This document shows positions 6,407 through 9,268 of a stretch of DNA of 9,268 bases, piece by piece. Location of the stretch: contig JBKJQN010000025.1 in assembly GCA_046593925.1 (NCBI GenBank), forward strand, positions 1 to 9,268, given 5' to 3'. The notes below the pieces were generated by a model. The model did no database searches. It saw only the letters and a program-made list of their open reading frames with translations, and was not told the origin of the DNA. The first letter of the stretch is position 1. Each line of letters begins with the position of its first letter. Source of the stretch: JAYVYM01 sp046593925. GTDB lineage: Bacteria > Actinomycetota > Actinomycetes > Mycobacteriales > SCTD01. Position numbers and translations under genes: made by a program.

Positions 6407-7168
6407 TCAGCGCGCTTTGCGGGCCGACCGCTTCGCGTCTCGGGCGCGGGCCCGGTCGGCGGCCTCGGCCAGGCTCGGTGCGGTCCCGCCGAGCGACGCG
6501 GGCAGCCACCAGGTGTCCGCCGGCCCCCGGGGTCCGCCGGCGTAGCTGCGCCTTGCCTCGTCCAGCAGGGTCTGCATGCGGGCCTTGAGCTCCGCGGTCA
6601 CGCCGACCGGGTCCGAACCCGCAGCCGGCGTGAAGGGCTCGCCGATGATGATGCGCAGCGGCGTACCGCGGGTGAGGTCACGTTTGCGGCCCTTGGTGTA
6701 GATCCGTTGGCTGCCCCAGAGCACCAGTGGCAGCAGCGGGACGCGGGCTTCCAGCGCCATCCGCGCGGCGCCGGTCTTGAACTCCTTGAGGTCGTAGCTC
6801 TCCGAGATCGTCGCCTCGGGGAACACGCCGACGATCTCACCGGCCTGCAGTGCCGTCACCGCGACGTGGTAGGAGTCGGCGGCCGCCCCGGTGCGGTCGA
6901 CCGGGATGTGCCGCATCCCGCGCATCAGCGGTCCGGAGACCCGGTGGTCGAACACCTGCTTCTTGGCCATGAACCGCACCAGCCGGCCGGCCGGCCGCGC
7001 CGCGAGCCCGGCGAAGGTGAAGTCGAGGTAGCCGATGTGGTTGATCGCCATGACGGCACCACCGGACCGGGGCACGTGGTCCTGGCCGGAGATCGTGAAG
7101 CGGATGCCCAAGCCGCGGAAGACCAGCTTGGCGAACGCCACCACGCAGGTGTAGAGCGGCTCGGCCAT
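6407..7168 (-). CDS. Lysophospholipid acyltransferase (PlsC/LPLAT family)
   Basis: Probably a 1-acyl-glycerol-3-phosphate acyltransferase-like enzyme acting on phospholipid or related acceptors at the cytoplasmic membrane. The 253-residue product has the four family blocks: NHIGYLD at 43-49 (the NHx4D catalytic motif), GMRHIPVDRTG at 84-94, FPEATIS at 116-122 (acceptor binding, with Ala where the family often has Gly), and VPLLPLVL at 143-150. A hydrophobic N-terminal segment (about 5-22) may anchor it. The last 30 or so residues are rich in Ala, Arg and Lys and lie beyond the catalytic domain. The acceptor and acyl donor cannot be read from sequence. ATG 7168 has no Shine-Dalgarno but a TAGCGT box six bases upstream. 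It sits 51 bases after the small gene. Confidence 0.93.
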   Translation of the reverse strand: MAEPLYTCVVAFAKLVFRGLGIRFTISGQDHVPRSGGAVMAINHIGYLDFTFAGLAARPAGRLVRFMAKKQVFDHRVSGPLMRGMRHIPVDRTGAAADSYHVAVTALQAGEIVGVFPEATISESYDLKEFKTGAARMALEARVPLLPLVLWGSQRIYTKGRKRDLTRGTPLRIIIGEPFTPAAGSDPVGVTAELKARMQTLLDEARRSYAGGPRGPADTWWLPASLGGTAPSLAEAADRARARDAKRSARKAR

Positions 7169-7174
7169 GCCGGC

Positions 7175-7180
7175 ACGCTA
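7175..7180 (-). promoter_or_regulatory. Candidate -10 box for a leaderless acyltransferase transcript
   Basis: TAGCGT on the minus strand, six bases before the ATG at 7168, so transcription would begin at the start codon. There is no Shine-Dalgarno in the gap. The geometry is identical to that before the DUF4191 gene. Confidence 0.45.
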
Positions 7181-7219
7181 GAGCACCGGCAGGCTGGCGC
7201 ACCGGCGGGCCGGAGCAGG

Positions 7220-7462
7220 TCAGCCGATGAGTGCGGCGCGGCTGTGCGAACGGGCGACCGCGAGCGCCACAGCTGCGTCAGCCTCCCGGCGGGCGCGGCC
7301 GCGTACGGCGTCGGCACCCTGGGCGGCCCAGGCGTTGCGGCGGGCGAGCCGCTGACCGCCGTGCGGGAGGGCGGCCAGCAGGGCTGCCTGACCCAGCACG
7401 AGCAGGTGGCCCGGGCGGGGCACTGTCCGTAAGGGCGATATCGGGGTGCGGGCGAGCGTCAC
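7220..7462 (-). CDS. Small conserved-looking protein of unknown function, 80 residues
   Basis: I do not recognise a named family. The GTG start has a strong Shine-Dalgarno (GAGGAGG, 7468-7474) five bases upstream, the best in the window, which argues that the gene is real. The product begins MTLARTPISPLR, has a short hydrophobic stretch LLVLGQAALLAAL at about 20-32, and continues as a basic, Ala-rich, probably helical tail (RLARRNAWAA, RGRARREADAAVALAVARS). The hydrophobic stretch is too short for a secure membrane helix; peripheral membrane association is possible. It lies 79 bases downstream of lipA. Its ribosome-binding site falls in one arm of a hairpin. Translated in other frames the region gives no better candidate. 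Confidence 0.75.
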   Translation of the reverse strand: MTLARTPISPLRTVPRPGHLLVLGQAALLAALPHGGQRLARRNAWAAQGADAVRGRARREADAAVALAVARSHSRAALIG

Positions 7463-7463
7463 G

Positions 7464-7489
7464 GGGACCTCCTCGAGTGGCGAGGTCCC
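7464..7489 (-). promoter_or_regulatory. Hairpin covering the Shine-Dalgarno of the 80-residue gene
   Basis: Bases 7464-7471 (GGGACCTC) and 7482-7489 (GAGGTCCC) form a perfect 8-bp stem with a 10-base loop. In the minus-strand mRNA the 3' arm contains most of the GAGGAGG ribosome-binding site and ends one base before the GTG start. Folding would hide the site. It could be a translational control element, a processing or stability hairpin after lipA, or a weak terminator. No U run follows. The structure is seen directly; the regulatory role is inferred. Confidence 0.55.
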
Positions 7490-7541
7490 AGCGTGGGCGC
7501 GCAGTGTGACGGTTGGGTGACGCCGGGGTGAAAGGGTCGCG

Positions 7542-8513
7542 TCAGACAGCGGTCACGGTGCGGCGCTCCAGCGCCTGGGCGTAGAGCCGGCCGGCCCGGT
7601 AGGACGACCGCACCAGCGGGCCGGACAGCACGCCGGCGAAGCCGATCTGTTCGGCCTCCGCACCCAGCTCGACGAACTCCTCCGGTTTGACCCAGCGGTC
7701 CACCGGGTGGTGGCGCGGCGACGGGCGCAGGTACTGCGTGATCGTCAGCAGCTCGCAGCCCGCGTCGTGCAGGTCACGCATCGCGGCGCTCACCTCGGCC
7801 CGCTCCTCGCCCATCCCCAGGATCAGGTTGCTCTTGGTGACCAGACCGGCCGCGCGGGCCCGGGTCAGCACGTCGAGCGAGCGCTCGTAGCGGAAGCCCG
7901 GGCGGATCCTGCGGAAGATCCGCGGCACTGTCTCGACATTGTGCGCGAGCACCTCGGGTCGGGCGGCGAACACCTCGGCCAGCTGCGCCGGGTCGGCGTC
8001 GAAGTCCGGGATCAGCAGCTCGACTCCGATCCCGGGGACGGCCTGATGGATCAACCGGACGGTCTCGGCGTACAGCCACGCCCCGCCGTCGGGCAGGTCG
8101 TCACGGGCAACCCCCGTGACCGTCGCGTACCTGAGGCCCATCGTCTGCACGGACTCCGCGACCCGGCGGGGCTCGTCGGTGTCATACGCGGCCGGCTTAC
8201 CGGTGTCGATGTTGCAGAAGTCGCAACGCCGGGTGCACTGGTCGCCGCCGATCAGGAAGGTGGCCTCGCGGTCCTCCCAGCACTCGTAGATATTGGGGCA
8301 GCCGGCCACCTCGCAGACCGTGTGCAAACCCTCACGCTTCACCAGGGACTTCAGGGCCGTGTACTCCGGGCCCATGACCGCCCGCGTCTTGATCCAGGAG
8401 GGCTTGCGTTCGATCGGTGTCTCGGCGTTTCGCACCTCGAGGCGCAGCAGCCGCCGGCCACCGGGGTCCGTGGCGAGTGCGGGCTCGGGTCCGACGGCGG
8501 GTGTGGCTGTCAC
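7542..8513 (-). CDS. lipA: Lipoyl synthase
   Basis: Radical SAM enzyme that inserts two sulfur atoms at C6 and C8 of protein-bound octanoyl groups, giving lipoyl domains of pyruvate and oxoglutarate dehydrogenases and the glycine cleavage system. The product (323 residues from this start) has the auxiliary-cluster motif Cys67-x4-Cys72-x5-Cys78 (CEVAGCPNIYEC), the radical SAM Cys93-x3-Cys97-x2-Cys100 (CTRRCDFC), and the C-terminal RSSYRAG with the serine ligand. It is collinear with M. tuberculosis LipA (311). GTG 8513 was chosen because it overlaps the pheA stop as GTGA, a usual coupling arrangement. GTG 8528 is an alternative that adds five residues. No Shine-Dalgarno is clear for either. 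No lipB is visible next to it. Confidence 0.96.
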   Translation of the reverse strand: MTATPAVGPEPALATDPGGRRLLRLEVRNAETPIERKPSWIKTRAVMGPEYTALKSLVKREGLHTVCEVAGCPNIYECWEDREATFLIGGDQCTRRCDFCNIDTGKPAAYDTDEPRRVAESVQTMGLRYATVTGVARDDLPDGGAWLYAETVRLIHQAVPGIGVELLIPDFDADPAQLAEVFAARPEVLAHNVETVPRIFRRIRPGFRYERSLDVLTRARAAGLVTKSNLILGMGEERAEVSAAMRDLHDAGCELLTITQYLRPSPRHHPVDRWVKPEEFVELGAEAEQIGFAGVLSGPLVRSSYRAGRLYAQALERRTVTAV

Positions 8514-9268
8514 GTCTGTGGCCAACACCGGGCGGCCCCGCGGCCTTCCGGCCCGAGCACCGCCTCGAGCCCGTCACTGTCCGGAGCGCCGGCCCGGACG
8601 ACCTTGGCCGGGTAGCTGCCGAGCACCTTGAGCGCCAGCGTCGCCCCCCGCAGCTCGGCAAGGACGGTCTGCGTACGCGGGTCGGCGACGTTGCCCTCGA
8701 AGTCCAGGAAGAACAGGTACTCGAACGGGCTGCCGGGGCGCGGCCGCGACTCGAGCTTGGTCATCGAGTGCCCGCTGTGCGACAGGATCTCCAGGCACCG
8801 CAGCAGGGCGCCCTCCTCGTGCGAGGTCACCAGCACCAGGCTGGTCTTGCTGGGCACCCGTTCGGGCACCCGGACCGGGCTGCGGGCCAGTAGCAGGAAG
8901 CGCGTCCAGTTCTCCGCGCGGTCGGCCAGCCCGCGGCGCAGCACGACGAGACCGTGCGCTTCGGCAGCCTCGGGGGAGCCGATGCCCGCCCACGTCGGGT
9001 CGGCCTGCTCGGCGACGGCGCGCATCGCCTCGGCGGTGTCGAAGACGGTGACCGGTACGGCCCCCGGCAGCGTGTGCAGGAAGCCGGCGCACTGCTCCAG
9101 GCCCTGAGGGTGGGAGAGCACCCGGGACAGGCTCGACAGCGGCACGTCGCCGATGGCCGCGAGGCAGTGGTCGACGCGCCAGGTCTCTTCGCCGACGACG
9201 TGCACGTCGGCGGCCTGCAGCAGGTCGTACACCTGGTTGATACTGCCGGCGGTGGTGTTCTCGATCGG
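8510..9268 (-). CDS. pheA: Prephenate dehydratase, P-protein type (5' end outside window)
   Basis: Converts prephenate to phenylpyruvate in phenylalanine synthesis. The visible 252 residues begin PIENTTAGSINQVYDLLQ, in the substrate-binding domain. They continue through SHPQGLEQCAGFL and the catalytic NWTRF, and end with an ACT domain carrying the phenylalanine-binding ESRP (KLESRPRPG, then FEYLFFLDFEGN). The reading frame is open to the right edge, so the N-terminus is missing; a free-standing dehydratase would lack about 60-80 residues. The wording of the motifs is closer to the bifunctional E. coli P-protein than to M. tuberculosis PheA, so a fused chorismate mutase domain upstream is possible. 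Its TGA overlaps the lipA start. Confidence 0.93.
   Translation of the reverse strand, partial: PIENTTAGSINQVYDLLQAADVHVVGEETWRVDHCLAAIGDVPLSSLSRVLSHPQGLEQCAGFLHTLPGAVPVTVFDTAEAMRAVAEQADPTWAGIGSPEAAEAHGLVVLRRGLADRAENWTRFLLLARSPVRVPERVPSKTSLVLVTSHEEGALLRCLEILSHSGHSMTKLESRPRPGSPFEYLFFLDFEGNVADPRTQTVLAELRGATLALKVLGSYPAKVVRAGAPDSDGLEAVLGPEGRGAARCWPQT

Noticed and set aside
6805..6830. FPEATIS instead of FPEGTRS in the acyltransferase as a sign of inactivity
   Set aside because: The catalytic NHx4D motif is intact and substitutions at these positions are tolerated within the family.
7169..7219. Direct repeats of CCGGTGC between the small gene and the acyltransferase gene
   Set aside because: Two copies of a short GC-rich word are expected by chance in such sequence.
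7707..8615. 302-codon plus-strand open frame
   Set aside because: It is antisense to lipA, which carries intact cluster motifs; no family recognisable.

Overview
The window is high-GC chromosomal DNA of a Gram-positive actinomycete. The evidence is very GC-rich third codon positions, GTG starts, a GlnR-type operator before glnA, an actinobacterial DUF4191 membrane protein, and the decaprenyl-phosphoryl-arabinose (DPA) pathway. The gene neighbourhood lipA / DUF4191 / RDD protein / glnA is a familiar actinobacterial block; Mycobacterium tuberculosis has Rv2218-Rv2219-Rv2219A-Rv2220. Sequence differences from M. tuberculosis in DprE1 and PheA point to a non-mycobacterial actinomycete. I cannot name the genus.

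Layout, left to right. Bases 1-319 hold no gene: a perfect 36-bp inverted repeat (1-36/89-124) and a 13-bp terminator-like hairpin (184-228) lie downstream of glnA. glnA (320-1750, minus) encodes a complete class I glutamine synthetase. It is separated by 129 bp from a divergent RDD membrane protein gene (1880-2356, plus). That gap carries a well-formed GlnR-like site. From 2382 to the right edge every gene is on the minus strand, so they are transcribed in this order: pheA (partial, runs off the window) - lipA - an 80-residue protein - a PlsC-type acyltransferase - DUF4191 - ubiA-type decaprenyl-phosphate phosphoribosyltransferase - dprE1 - dprE2. The series ends convergently, 25 bp from the RDD gene.

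How the genes work together. UbiA puts phosphoribose on decaprenyl phosphate. After dephosphorylation, by an enzyme not in this window, DprE1 oxidises the ribose 2'-OH and DprE2 reduces the ketone to give decaprenyl-phosphoryl-D-arabinose, the arabinose donor for cell-envelope arabinans. The three genes form a tight unit between DUF4191 and RDD. LipA makes protein-bound lipoate, glutamine synthetase assimilates ammonium, and PheA makes phenylpyruvate, so the rest is housekeeping metabolism.

Main points of interest: the long hairpin element at the left edge; an alanine in DprE1 at the position of the benzothiazinone-target cysteine; a hairpin that would bury the Shine-Dalgarno of the 80-residue gene; -10-like boxes placed for leaderless transcripts; a P-protein-type PheA coupled to lipA by a GTGA overlap; and the GlnR-like site. 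I found no CRISPR array, phage, transposase, defence system, tRNA or rRNA, and nothing that amounts to a new multi-gene system.
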